Assembly: GCA_965242615.1 (NCBI GenBank) | Contig: CBDESR010000004.1 | Coordinates: 682,001 to 746,000 of the forward strand | Direction of reading: 5' to 3' | Length of the DNA: 64,000 nucleotides | From: CBDBCU01 sp965242615 | Lineage (GTDB): Bacteria > Chloroflexota > Dehalococcoidia > Lucifugimonadales > UBA3495 | Part shown: positions 34,960-43,419 of the stretch, piece by piece | Layout of the letters: the number at the start of each line of letters is the position of its first letter | Position numbering within the stretch: the first letter of the stretch is position 1 | The notes under the pieces: generated by a model | Seen by the model: the letters and a program-made list of their open reading frames with translations, nothing else | What the model was told of the DNA's origin: nothing | The model's database searches: none | Position numbers and translations under genes: made by a program

Positions 34960-37848
34960 CTAGCCATTGCCCCCGCAGCAGCGTTTGTATTTGCGCCCGC
35001 TGCCGCAAGGACAGGGCGCATTGCGGCCGATTTTCGTCCCCGCCGGTACGCCGCTGCGCCCGTTGCCCACCACGCCTTGCATCGGGCTGGCCGAAACCCC
35101 TGCCGGAACCCGCCGCCGCGCCGCCGCGGCGGCCGTGCCATTGCCCGCCCCGTTGACCGTACCATTGACCGGCGCCGGCGTAACAGTTACACGGAACAGG
35201 GAATGCACCACATCCCCTTGCATCCGTTGTAGCAGTTCCTGAAAGGATTTGTGGCCCTCGGTGCGGTACATCACCAAGGGGTCGCGCTGCCCGTAGGCGT
35301 GCAAGCCGATGCCGGTACGCAGGTTTTCCATTGCCGTCAAGTGGTTGACCCAATGCAGGTCAATGGCGCGCAGCAGTAGCAACCGCTCCACCGTCCGCAT
35401 CTGTTCCGGGCCTAATTCCCGCTCCCGGTCGGCATAGACCGTTTCGGCGTGGTCCGTCAGCAGTTGGGCAATTTCCTCCGGCTTCCACTGCAACACCGCA
35501 TCCTCATCGGCCAATTCCGGCGGCGGCGGGCAAATCAGCATCAACTCGGAGATAAAGCCAGTGACATCCCAATTATCGCTGTGGCGGTCGGGCAGGTATT
35601 TCCGCAGCAGATCCGCAAACTCCCGCCGCAACATTTCAACGATTTTCCCCCGCAGGTCGTCACCCTCCTTTTTCTCCCGCTGGGTGTCTATCATATCGTC
35701 GCGGATGTGCTTCCGGTCGGTGTAGATGATTTCCCGCTGGGTGTTCAGCACATCGTCGAAATTGAGCAAATGCTTGCGGATGTCAAAGTGGTAGCCTTCG
35801 ACCTTGACCTGGGCGCCGCTGATGGACTTGGAAATCAGCTTGTTCTCGATGGGCGTATCCTCGTCCATCCCGCTCCAGTTCATCACCGACTTGATGCGGT
35901 CCCCGCCGAATCGCTGCATCAATTCATCCTCGAGGGACACATAGAACTGGGAGCTGCCCGGGTCGCCCTGACGGCCGGAACGGCCGCGGAGCTGGTTGTC
36001 AATGCGCCGGGCATCGTGATGTTCAGTGCCGAGGACATGGAGGCCGCCGAGGTCGACAACCTGGTCGTGTTCGGACTGCCATTCAGCAGGTTCCCGGTCC
36101 TCGAACTTGCCGCCCAGAATGATGTCGGTACCGCGGCCGGCCATATTAGTGGATACGGTGACCGCACCTAACCGCCCGGCTTGGGCAATAATGCCGGCTT
36201 CCTGAGCGTGATTCTTGGCGTTCAAGACCTGATGCGCCACGCCACGCCTTTTCAGCCGCTCGCTCAAGTCCAGCGAGGCTTCCACCGAGGCGGTGCCCAC
36301 CAGAATGGGGCGGCCGGTCTCGTGGACGGCTACGATTTCCTCAACGGCGGCCTGCCACTTGGCTTCGCCGTTAAGAAACACCAAATCGGGCTTATCCTCC
36401 CGCACCATCTCCAGGTTGGTCGGAATAACCGCCACTTCCAGCCCATAAATCTTGTAAAACTCATCGGCCTCAGTAGCCGCCGTACCAGTCATTCCCGCCA
36501 ATTTGTCGTACAGGCGAAAGTAGTTTTGCAGGGTAATAGTGGCGTAGGTAACGCTTTCCCGCTGGATTTTCAGCCCCTCTTTGGCTTCCACCGCCTGATG
36601 CAGCCCGTCAGACCAGCGGCGGCCGAACTGGAGGCGGCCGGTGAACTCGTCAATGATGACCACTTCCCCATCCTGCACTACATAATCCTTATCCCGTTGC
36701 TTCTGGATGTCGGCGGTGAGGGCGTTTTCGATGTAGTGGACGCGATCGAAGTTTTCCGGGTCATAGAGGTTGCTGACCCGGGTCCACCGCTCCATCTTGG
36801 CGATGCCTTCCTCGGTTAGGGAAACGGCTTGGGTGCGGTCGTCAATGGTGTAATCCCCATCGTCCAGCCGGCGCACCAGTTTGGCATAGTTGTAATAATC
36901 CTGCGCCGGTTCCGCCGCCGGGCCGCTGATAATCAAGGGCGTTCGGGCTTCGTCGATGAGAATGTTGTCCACCTCGTCGACGATGGCGTAGCTGAGTTCC
37001 TGCTGCACTATTCCCTCGTCACCCTCCTCTCCCGGCGCGTATCCAGTTCCCATACTTCCCGGAGGTCCGGGAGTGAACATATTATCCCGCAGGTAGTCAA
37101 AGCCGAACTCACTGTTGGTGCCGTAAAGGACATTGCAGCGGTAGGCTTTGGCGCGGCTAACCTTTTTCAGGATGCCCATACCTTTGGGGTCGTCAGTTTG
37201 CTTCCAGTAATACCGGTATGCGGCATCATGCTGTAGGCAACCCACGGTCAAGCCGAGATGGTGGTAAATCGGCCCCATCCACATCGTATCCCGGTAAGCC
37301 AGGTAATCGTTGACGGTAACCACATGGACGCGTCTCCCCTCGGTCACAGGAACACCTTCTGCCTCCGTTCCGTCCCCAATTTCCGCCGCTCCCTCCTCCT
37401 CGCTTACAGGAACACCCTCTGCCTCCGCTCCGTCCCCACTTTCCGCCGTTCCCTCCTCCTCGGTCACAGTGGCAACCTTCTTGTTCAAGGCGTTGAGATA
37501 GACCGGCAAGGTAGCCACCAAGGTTTTGCCCTCCCCGGTTTTCATCTCGGCAATCTGCCCCCGGTGCAGGGCCACGCCGCCAATCAGCTGCACATCATAA
37601 TGCCGCTGGCTCAAGACGCGGCGGGCCGTTTCCCGCACCGTGGCAAAGGCTTCCGGGAGCAGGTCGTCCAAAGTTTCCCCGGCGGCCAGCCGTTCCCGGA
37701 ACTTGTCAGTCTGCCCTTTCAATTCCCCATCGGAAAGGGCTTGCATTGCCGGTTCCAGGGCGTTGATTTGCGGCACCACCTGCTGGCGGATTTTCGCCAC
37801 CGCCTTTTCGCCCGGATCGCCGATAAACTTGCGGAGCAAAGTAACCAT
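34960..37848 (-). CDS. secA: Preprotein translocase ATPase SecA
   Basis: 962 residues from the ATG at 37848. Walker A 'MKTGEGKTLVATLP', DEAD-type Walker B (here VDEVDNILIDEARTPLI) and motif 'NMAGRGTDIILGGKF' are all clear, and the C-terminus carries the zinc SEC-C motif (NAPCPCGSGRKYKRCC) that binds SecB or ribosomes. Unusual: between 'VYLNAL' and 'VHVVTVNDYLA', where SecA normally has about two residues, is a ~47-residue acidic insertion (residues ~124-171) made of two 20-residue repeats. Confidence 0.96.
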   Translation of the reverse strand: MVTLLRKFIGDPGEKAVAKIRQQVVPQINALEPAMQALSDGELKGQTDKFRERLAAGETLDDLLPEAFATVRETARRVLSQRHYDVQLIGGVALHRGQIAEMKTGEGKTLVATLPVYLNALNKKVATVTEEEGTAESGDGAEAEGVPVSEEEGAAEIGDGTEAEGVPVTEGRRVHVVTVNDYLAYRDTMWMGPIYHHLGLTVGCLQHDAAYRYYWKQTDDPKGMGILKKVSRAKAYRCNVLYGTNSEFGFDYLRDNMFTPGPPGSMGTGYAPGEEGDEGIVQQELSYAIVDEVDNILIDEARTPLIISGPAAEPAQDYYNYAKLVRRLDDGDYTIDDRTQAVSLTEEGIAKMERWTRVSNLYDPENFDRVHYIENALTADIQKQRDKDYVVQDGEVVIIDEFTGRLQFGRRWSDGLHQAVEAKEGLKIQRESVTYATITLQNYFRLYDKLAGMTGTAATEADEFYKIYGLEVAVIPTNLEMVREDKPDLVFLNGEAKWQAAVEEIVAVHETGRPILVGTASVEASLDLSERLKRRGVAHQVLNAKNHAQEAGIIAQAGRLGAVTVSTNMAGRGTDIILGGKFEDREPAEWQSEHDQVVDLGGLHVLGTEHHDARRIDNQLRGRSGRQGDPGSSQFYVSLEDELMQRFGGDRIKSVMNWSGMDEDTPIENKLISKSISGAQVKVEGYHFDIRKHLLNFDDVLNTQREIIYTDRKHIRDDMIDTQREKKEGDDLRGKIVEMLRREFADLLRKYLPDRHSDNWDVTGFISELMLICPPPPELADEDAVLQWKPEEIAQLLTDHAETVYADRERELGPEQMRTVERLLLLRAIDLHWVNHLTAMENLRTGIGLHAYGQRDPLVMYRTEGHKSFQELLQRMQGDVVHSLFRVTVTPAPVNGTVNGAGNGTAAAAARRRVPAGVSASPMQGVVGNGRSGVPAGTKIGRNAPCPCGSGRKYKRCCGGNG
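37341..37460. repeat. 60-bp tandem repeat inside secA
   Basis: Two 60-bp units (37341-37400, 37401-37460), about 90% identical, with a third partial start at 37461. They encode 20-residue acidic units of the form V(T/S)EEEG.AE.GDG.EAEGVP. Confidence 0.9.
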
Positions 37849-37949
37849 AGCTGCCACACCGACTCTCTGAAATAAGATAACTCCCCACCCATTGTAACCC
37901 AACCGGCCAAGAATTGCATCCAGCGCCCACAGCCAAGATAAGCAAAAGA

Positions 37950-37977
37950 GCGGCCGCCGGGAAGTTCCGGCGGCCGC
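37950..37977 (-). terminator. Intrinsic terminator (minus)
   Basis: 11-bp stem GCGGCCGCCGG / CCGGCGGCCGC, then TCTTTTGCTT when read on the minus strand. It ends the 61-residue gene at 38020. Confidence 0.75.
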
Positions 37978-38019
37978 CGTTTGCGGGGTCAGGATTTGCC
38001 ATAGAGGAGGCGGGGTTGG

Positions 38020-38205
38020 CTACTGGTGGTAGCCGTAGTACCGGACGCCCGCAAAGGGAATCGTGTAGCTCCAGGCACGGGTTTCCGGGCGGCCCGGTTG
38101 GGACTTTTCCGCGGCCGCCACGATTTGGGCCACCTCCCGGCTTACCCGGTCGTTAAGGATAGTATCGGGATTTTCAACTTGCGGTCGCGCCGCCAGCGTT
38201 ACCAT
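38020..38205 (-). CDS. Small protein, unknown function
   Basis: 61 residues starting MVTLAARPQVENPDTILNDR and ending YYGYHQ. SD GGAGGTG precedes the ATG. A terminator follows. 'RVSREVAQIVAAAEKS' is loosely like the helix of the two small proteins at 38465 and 38704, but the 'SGPALSEQ' core is absent. Confidence 0.5.
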   Translation of the reverse strand: MVTLAARPQVENPDTILNDRVSREVAQIVAAAEKSQPGRPETRAWSYTIPFAGVRYYGYHQ

Positions 38206-38407
38206 AAGGCACCTCCATTAGGTACTTCCTGTTATGCCGGCAAAGCCCGCCGGAAATCAGCCGGGGTTTGCCGCTTTCCCTGCGCCAGTATCGTCAATGG
38301 TTATCAATGGAAAGATTATAAACCTTGAATCGGATTGTGTCAAGAGTTGTTAGGCAATGCGCTGTAGAGGGTGAATAATTTCACGGGTTGCGCTGGACCA
38401 TAAAGAA

Positions 38408-38436
38408 GGGCTGCCTCCGGTATCCGGAGGCAGCCC
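38408..38436 (-). terminator. Intrinsic terminator (minus)
   Basis: 13-bp perfect stem GGGCTGCCTCCGG / CCGGAGGCAGCCC with a 3-nt loop, followed on the minus strand by TTCTTTA. It ends the 38465 gene. Confidence 0.85.
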
Positions 38437-38464
38437 CTGGTTGGCGCGGATTGGCCGGTGGGGA

Positions 38465-38647
38465 TTAGACGCCGTTAAGGGCATCCAGCTCCCGCTCAAT
38501 CCGGCGGGCTTCGGCCAAGTCCCGCTGGACGCGCTGCTGCTCGGACAGGGCGGGGCCGGAAAGCCACGCGTAGGCGACGATGATTTCCTTGGCCACCCGC
38601 TCGAGGAAAGCGGCGGTTTCGGGGTTGATGATTTTGGGCGTAGTCAT
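38465..38647 (-). CDS. Small paralogous helical protein A
   Basis: 60 residues: 'FLERVAKEIIVAYAWLSGPALSEQQRVQRDLAEA'. SD AAGGAGCG upstream, terminator downstream. It shares the 'AYaWLsGPALSEQ' core with the protein at 38704-38886, marking a local paralogue pair. No known family. Confidence 0.6.
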   Translation of the reverse strand: MTTPKIINPETAAFLERVAKEIIVAYAWLSGPALSEQQRVQRDLAEARRIERELDALNGV

Positions 38648-38703
38648 TGTTGTTCGCTCCTTTTTTGACGCCGGGGTTATGGGCTGTTGGGGTTGACTGG
38701 GGG

Positions 38704-38886
38704 CTAAAAGGCGTCGGTTAAGCGGTTGCGGCCGGCGATTTCCGCCAGCTCCCGGTGCCGCCGTTCCTGCTCCGACAGGGCCGGCCCGGCCAGCCAGGAA
38801 TAAGCCGAACCCAGCTCTCTGGTAACCCGGCCGAGCAGCCCGTCGGGGCGGTGGTCAAAATGGACGCTGAGGTGCGCGTGCATCAT
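38704..38886 (-). CDS. Small paralogous helical protein B
   Basis: 60 residues: 'LLGRVTRELGSAYSWLAGPALSEQERRHRELAEI'. Strong SD AAGGAGG, 8 nt upstream. It is the 5' gene of the small cluster, preceded by an AT-rich region that may hold the promoter. Function unknown. Confidence 0.6.
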   Translation of the reverse strand: MMHAHLSVHFDHRPDGLLGRVTRELGSAYSWLAGPALSEQERRHRELAEIAGRNRLTDAF

Positions 38887-39296
38887 CCTTAATTCCTCCT
38901 TTCTCTAGTCAGCAGGATAATACTGACTGGCATTTACTATTCAATTAAATAATATACCTTCCGCAGTATCCTGTCAAGGGATATTGCCGGCAATTTATTA
39001 TCAAATTATTGAATACCATTATCAAAGTTTGTGGGGGCGATTAACGGAATGTAAAGGGAATATGATGGCTTTATTTCGTCAGTATTATAACGAAATCAGT
39101 AACGCGAGTCAAGGCAAAAAGCCGGGACTCGGGAGAATCAAGGTTAAAAATGTCGGGCCAAAAGCCGCCGCGGCTGTGGGTGACGGAAGTCAGCCGTTGC
39201 CCTTTAGCAACCGGTTGGGAAACTGTGGTATCCTGTAGCCGGCAAAACCCTGGAAACCAACCCTATTCCCCGAAACGACTTTCAGGAGAGACCGCG
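38887..39296. other. AT-rich intergenic region
   Basis: 410 bp, unusually AT-rich in its first ~180 bp (TTCAATTAAATAATATACC and similar), between divergent genes. No gene is well supported: an 84-residue frame at 38984 has no SD. It probably holds divergent promoters. Confidence 0.5.
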
Positions 39297-40346
39297 ATGG
39301 CTGAAAAAATTGCGATTATGGGAGCCGGCGCTCTGGGCAGCTATGTCGGCGCCTTTCTGACCCAAGCCGGCGAGGATGTTACCTTTGTCGATATGTGGCC
39401 GGAACACGTGGCCAAGATGCAGGCCGACGGCTTGCGCGCCAGCGGCAGCCAGGGCGACTTTACCGTGCCGGTCAAAGCCCTGCATCTGACCGACGCCCAG
39501 GGCATCACCGAACCCTTCGACTTCGCCTTTATCGCGATGAAGTCCTACGATACCGAGTGGGCTACCCACTTCATCAAGCGGTATGTCAAGCCCGAAGGCT
39601 TTTTCATCTCCCTCCAGAACTGCTGGAACGACCCGGTTATCGGCGAAATTGTCGGCCACGACCGGGAAATCGGCTGCATCGCTTCCCACATCGAGGTTGC
39701 CCTGTGGGAGCCGGGCCATGTGCTGCGCGGCGGCGAGCCGGGGCGCAATCACGGCCATACGGTCTTTCGAGTAGGGGAGCAGAACGGGCAAATCACGGCG
39801 CGTAGCGAGGCTATCGCCCAAAAATTGGATACCATCGACGCCGCCTATGCCACCGACAATCTGCCCGGCGAGCGTTGGGCCAAGCTGTGCCAGAACGGAA
39901 TGGGCAATGCCATCTCCGCTATGTCCACCCTCGGCTCCCAGGATATGGCCCAGGACGCCCGCTGCCGCCGCATCCGCATTCACCTGGCTAAAGAGGGCGC
40001 GCAGGTCGGCTTGGCGCAGGGCCTCAATATAGTGGACATCAACGGCATCCCGGCCGCTACTTGGGCTGACGCCGACCGGGGGGATGTTTTCGAGGAACTG
40101 GATGGCGTAATGACCGGGCGCGGCGGCCGGGTCAACTGGCTGGCATCAATGGCGCAGGATGTGCATAAGGGACGCCATTCGGAAATCGACTTTATGAACG
40201 GCTTGATTTGCCGCAAGGGGCGGGAAACCGGCATTCCTACCCCCTACCACGACGCTATCGTTGACGCGATGCACGGCATCGACGACGGCTCCATCAAACC
40301 CGACCCGTCCACCGTGGCGCGGATAATGGACTCGGTAGAGCGGTAG
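39297..40346 (+). CDS. ApbA/PanE-like ketopantoate reductase family protein
   Basis: 349 residues from the ATG at 39297 (CAGGAGAG SD). N-terminal Rossmann 'IAIMGAGALGSYVGAFLTQAG' binds NAD(P)H; 'AKLCQNGMGNAISAM' and 'HKGRHSEIDFMNG' match the C-terminal helical domain of ketopantoate reductases. Length is above the E. coli PanE size, and many such paralogues act on other 2-oxo acids, so pantothenate synthesis is not assured. Confidence 0.88.
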   Translation: MAEKIAIMGAGALGSYVGAFLTQAGEDVTFVDMWPEHVAKMQADGLRASGSQGDFTVPVKALHLTDAQGITEPFDFAFIAMKSYDTEWATHFIKRYVKPEGFFISLQNCWNDPVIGEIVGHDREIGCIASHIEVALWEPGHVLRGGEPGRNHGHTVFRVGEQNGQITARSEAIAQKLDTIDAAYATDNLPGERWAKLCQNGMGNAISAMSTLGSQDMAQDARCRRIRIHLAKEGAQVGLAQGLNIVDINGIPAATWADADRGDVFEELDGVMTGRGGRVNWLASMAQDVHKGRHSEIDFMNGLICRKGRETGIPTPYHDAIVDAMHGIDDGSIKPDPSTVARIMDSVER

Positions 40347-40465
40347 GCTGACCGGAACCGACCGCCCGCAGTAGATTGCCCTCCGGCAACAAGTTCAGAT
40401 GCAGTGGGAAAGGTTGACCGCAAAGGAATCTACGGCCGAAATCCGTTGCCGGCGGGCGGCCGGGC

Positions 40466-40494
40466 TTGACCCTTTCCCGCCTACCCGATAGATT
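40466..40494 (+). promoter_or_regulatory. Promoter of rex
   Basis: TTGACC (40466-40471), 17-bp spacer, TAGATT (40489-40494), 62 bp before the chosen start. No clear Rex operator (TTGTGA-N6-TCACAA) found. Confidence 0.5.
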
Positions 40495-40556
40495 ATATAA
40501 TCGCAAAGGGACGGAAACGGGACGCCTTGCCAATCCAAGGGGCGGGATTTGCGCTT

Positions 40557-41216
40557 ATGCCGGGCAACTTTCCAGCGCAGGAGCCGGAGCGGGACGATGT
40601 ACCCAGCGTCGTCGTTGACCGCTTGCCGCAGTATGTCCGCATCCTCAGCCAACTGCTGGATGAGGGCGTACAAGTTGCCAACTCCCAGCAATTGGGCGAC
40701 AAACTGCAAATCACCCCGGCCCAAATCCGCAAAGACCTCAGCTATTTCGGACGCTTCGGCAAACAGGGCCGGGGCTACCAAGTGGCGCGGCTGCTCGAGG
40801 AATTGAAACAGATTCTAGGGCTGACCTACCGCTGGAATGTGGCCGTGGTCGGCGTGGGCCGCCTCGGCCGGGCTATCCTTAACTACCCCGGCTTTACCCC
40901 CGACGGCTTTCAGATCGTGGCCGCCCTCGACGCCAACCCGGACACCATCGGCCAGACCGTCGGCGGCCTGACCGTAGCCGCGGTGGACGACCTGGCCGCC
41001 GTAGTGCGTCAGCAGCAAATCAGCATTGCCATCGTCGCCGTTCCCATCGCCCACACCCAAGCCGTCATCGACCGGGTAGTGGCTTGCGGCGTCCGGGCTA
41101 TCCTTAACTACGCCCCGATTGCGCCCCAAGTGCCGCCGGGCGTCAATATCCGCAACATTGACCCGGTGCTGTCGCTGCAATCAATGACCTATTACCTGAC
41201 TAACGCCGGCAGTTGA
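40557..41216 (+). CDS. rex: Redox-sensing transcriptional repressor Rex
   Basis: 219 residues from the ATG at 40557; a TTG at 40527 is possible. N-terminal winged helix ('LPQYVRILSQLLDEGVQVANSQQLGDKLQITPAQIRKDLSYFGRFGKQGRGY') and C-terminal NADH-binding Rossmann ('VVGVGRLGRAILNYPGF') with the swapped C-terminal helix 'YYLTNAG'. Rex senses the NADH/NAD+ ratio and represses respiratory or fermentative genes. It stands alone here. Confidence 0.94.
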   Translation: MPGNFPAQEPERDDVPSVVVDRLPQYVRILSQLLDEGVQVANSQQLGDKLQITPAQIRKDLSYFGRFGKQGRGYQVARLLEELKQILGLTYRWNVAVVGVGRLGRAILNYPGFTPDGFQIVAALDANPDTIGQTVGGLTVAAVDDLAAVVRQQQISIAIVAVPIAHTQAVIDRVVACGVRAILNYAPIAPQVPPGVNIRNIDPVLSLQSMTYYLTNAGS

Positions 41217-41219
41217 TCA

Positions 41220-41249
41220 CCGCCCTTCCCGTTAAAAGGGGAAGGGCGG
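41220..41249. terminator. Bidirectional terminator
   Basis: CCGCCCTTCCC pairs with GGGAAGGGCGG (11 bp) between the convergent rex and metalloprotease genes. U-runs are weak on both sides. Confidence 0.65.
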
Positions 41250-41259
41250 CTTCCGACTG

Positions 41260-43359
41260 CTATTCTGCCGCCGTAACCGTCAAGGTATAAGCCGCCCGCT
41301 GCCGCGTTGCCGGGGCTACCGGCGTTACCGCTGCCATCATCCGTTTCATTCCGGGATACGGCGCCACTACCGCCGCTCCGGTTAGACTGCCCGCCCCGTT
41401 CGCAGTCAGTTCCAAGCGCGTTACCCGATTCTCCGCCCCACGCTGTAGTATCTGTACCATATACTGTTGCGGCACCCGGTTGTTGATGCGGATAAACCCG
41501 TCGGCTTGCCAGCCGTTAGATGCACCGGTGTCAACCCCGGCGACGGTAATGGCCAGATCCCGCAGGCACAATCCGATGTCATTCAGCGCATCGTCGGTAA
41601 CATACTGAAAACGCAGCCGTATTTCCTGCCCCCCGTAGCCGCTCAAATCCACCGTCTCATCAATCCAGCCCCCGCTGGCTCCGGTATAGCCCGGCCCAAA
41701 GCCGGCGTCAATGGGGTTTTCGTCCGAAGTATGCGGCGTTTCCAGAATATCCCAATGCCGCCCCCCGTCGGTGGACACCTGCAAATAAACGTAGTCCCAA
41801 TCCTCCTCGATGCTGTGCCACACTTGATAAGTCAAGGCCGCCGTATCTACTTCCCGCAAATCCACCGTCCGGGTCAGCGTGGAAGTAATGGAATCCCCCG
41901 CATTGCTCCACCAGCAGCCGCTATCCCCCACCTCGGTCGGCAGCAAAACATTTTCCGCCGCCCCGGTAAATTGGAACCGCAGCGGCTGCTCCGCCAGTTC
42001 CGGCCCAATCTCGATATAGTCCGTGCCGTATTGCGCCGCCGCCCGGTTCAGTTCGGCAAACTCGTTAATCCTCTGCCGCGGCCGCACCGTCACCGCCAAG
42101 TCCCCATAGCCGTAAATCCCGCCCTCTTTAGCGTCCAGAAAGTTGGCGGCAATCCAATCCCGAAATACATCATAAAAGCCGACGCTATAGCCCGCCTTTT
42201 CCAAATAAGCGTCAATTCCGGCAATATCATCCGCCGGTTCCGCTACCAGCGGGCGCAGGGTGTTGAGACCGGTTCCTTCGATTCCTTCGCCGGCAACGCC
42301 GTAATGCTCCGCCAGGTAGTGCATAAACAGCGCAGCCGCCCCATAGTGCGCCCCAATGTAGTCATCCCCCAAGGGCCAATGCACCAGGGAAATGTGGGAA
42401 TGCCGCATAAACCATTCCATACTGCCATCCTGATACCCGGCCGCCCGCACCGCCAGTTCCGCCAACCCTTCGTTGACCCAGGTAGCCTCCGAAGGGTCAT
42501 AATTCCAGTGGATGGCGTGCTGCAATTCGTGAGCCAGCACGCTGCGATGGGCGGCCGAACCCACCCGCAGGACAGCGCCGTTAATATAAATCATCTCCCG
42601 TTCATTGCTGCGCGGATGCACCGCGGCGGGATATTCGTCCCCGGAACTGTAGTAGCCGGCCGCCCCCTGGATCGCTCCGTGCAGGATAGTCAAATGGACA
42701 TCGTTGTCCACGCCCGGCCGCCATTCCGTTCCGAAAGCCGCGCTGACTTGGGGATAAATCCGCTCCTCGAAGGCCGCCGCCGCCCGCTCCAAATCATTCT
42801 GATTAACCCGCAGCCCCTCCTCCACATACCAATAGGCATTAGGCGTAACCAACCGCAGCTCAAATGTGGACTGATACACCGCCAAATCCCGCAGGTTCAC
42901 CATCCAGAAATCATCCTTGCGCCCGGCGGTGTAGCTGACCGGTTCCGGGTTCACCACCCGCGCCACCTCCGGCGCGCCGGGCGGCAGCAGCAGCTCCTGC
43001 GCCAATTGATACAAGTTCCGCTCCGGAGCCGGGGCAAAGGCCGCTACCACCGGGGCCGGCGGCTGCGGAATGGGCGTAGCTGTAGGCTGCGGCAAGGTAG
43101 GCGCAACGGGAACGGGCGTATCCGTAGGCATCGGCAACGGTGTCGGCACCGCTTTAACGCCCGGCCGCGGCGGCAACTTTTCTGCGGAAAGAGATGGCGG
43201 CGCAATAGTAGCGACTGCGGCCGGCGGCGTACTGACCGCCGCCGCCCGGCTAGCGGCCGGCGCCGCTTGCGGCGCGCAACCCGCCGCCAACCCGCCGCCA
43301 AGGGCGGCCAGCAACATCATCATCAAAAACTGGAAAACGGCCCGGCGTCCGCTAATCAT
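41260..43359 (-). CDS. Lipoprotein zinc metalloprotease with immune-inhibitor-A-like domain
   Basis: 699 residues. Signal peptide with lipobox (LAAGC, Cys28) predicts a lipid-anchored exported protein. A Pro/Thr-rich linker (45-105) is followed by a metallopeptidase domain: 'VLAHELQHAIHWNYDPSEATWVNEGLAELAV' has HELQH (HExxH) and the downstream Glu expected for a gluzincin-like zinc site. Residues ~500-620 ('WHSIEEDWDYVYLQVSTDGGRHWDIL') resemble the beta-jelly-roll of immune inhibitor A. It probably degrades proteins outside the cell. Confidence 0.82.
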   Translation of the reverse strand: MISGRRAVFQFLMMMLLAALGGGLAAGCAPQAAPAASRAAAVSTPPAAVATIAPPSLSAEKLPPRPGVKAVPTPLPMPTDTPVPVAPTLPQPTATPIPQPPAPVVAAFAPAPERNLYQLAQELLLPPGAPEVARVVNPEPVSYTAGRKDDFWMVNLRDLAVYQSTFELRLVTPNAYWYVEEGLRVNQNDLERAAAAFEERIYPQVSAAFGTEWRPGVDNDVHLTILHGAIQGAAGYYSSGDEYPAAVHPRSNEREMIYINGAVLRVGSAAHRSVLAHELQHAIHWNYDPSEATWVNEGLAELAVRAAGYQDGSMEWFMRHSHISLVHWPLGDDYIGAHYGAAALFMHYLAEHYGVAGEGIEGTGLNTLRPLVAEPADDIAGIDAYLEKAGYSVGFYDVFRDWIAANFLDAKEGGIYGYGDLAVTVRPRQRINEFAELNRAAAQYGTDYIEIGPELAEQPLRFQFTGAAENVLLPTEVGDSGCWWSNAGDSITSTLTRTVDLREVDTAALTYQVWHSIEEDWDYVYLQVSTDGGRHWDILETPHTSDENPIDAGFGPGYTGASGGWIDETVDLSGYGGQEIRLRFQYVTDDALNDIGLCLRDLAITVAGVDTGASNGWQADGFIRINNRVPQQYMVQILQRGAENRVTRLELTANGAGSLTGAAVVAPYPGMKRMMAAVTPVAPATRQRAAYTLTVTAAE

Positions 43360-43419
43360 AAGCCGATTATAACGGAAATAGCGGCCGGGTGTAAGTCAAG
43401 CGGCGCTCCGCCATATCCC

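Noticed and set aside
38984..39238. 84-residue frame in the AT-rich spacer
   Set aside because: No SD or family pattern, mixed composition.
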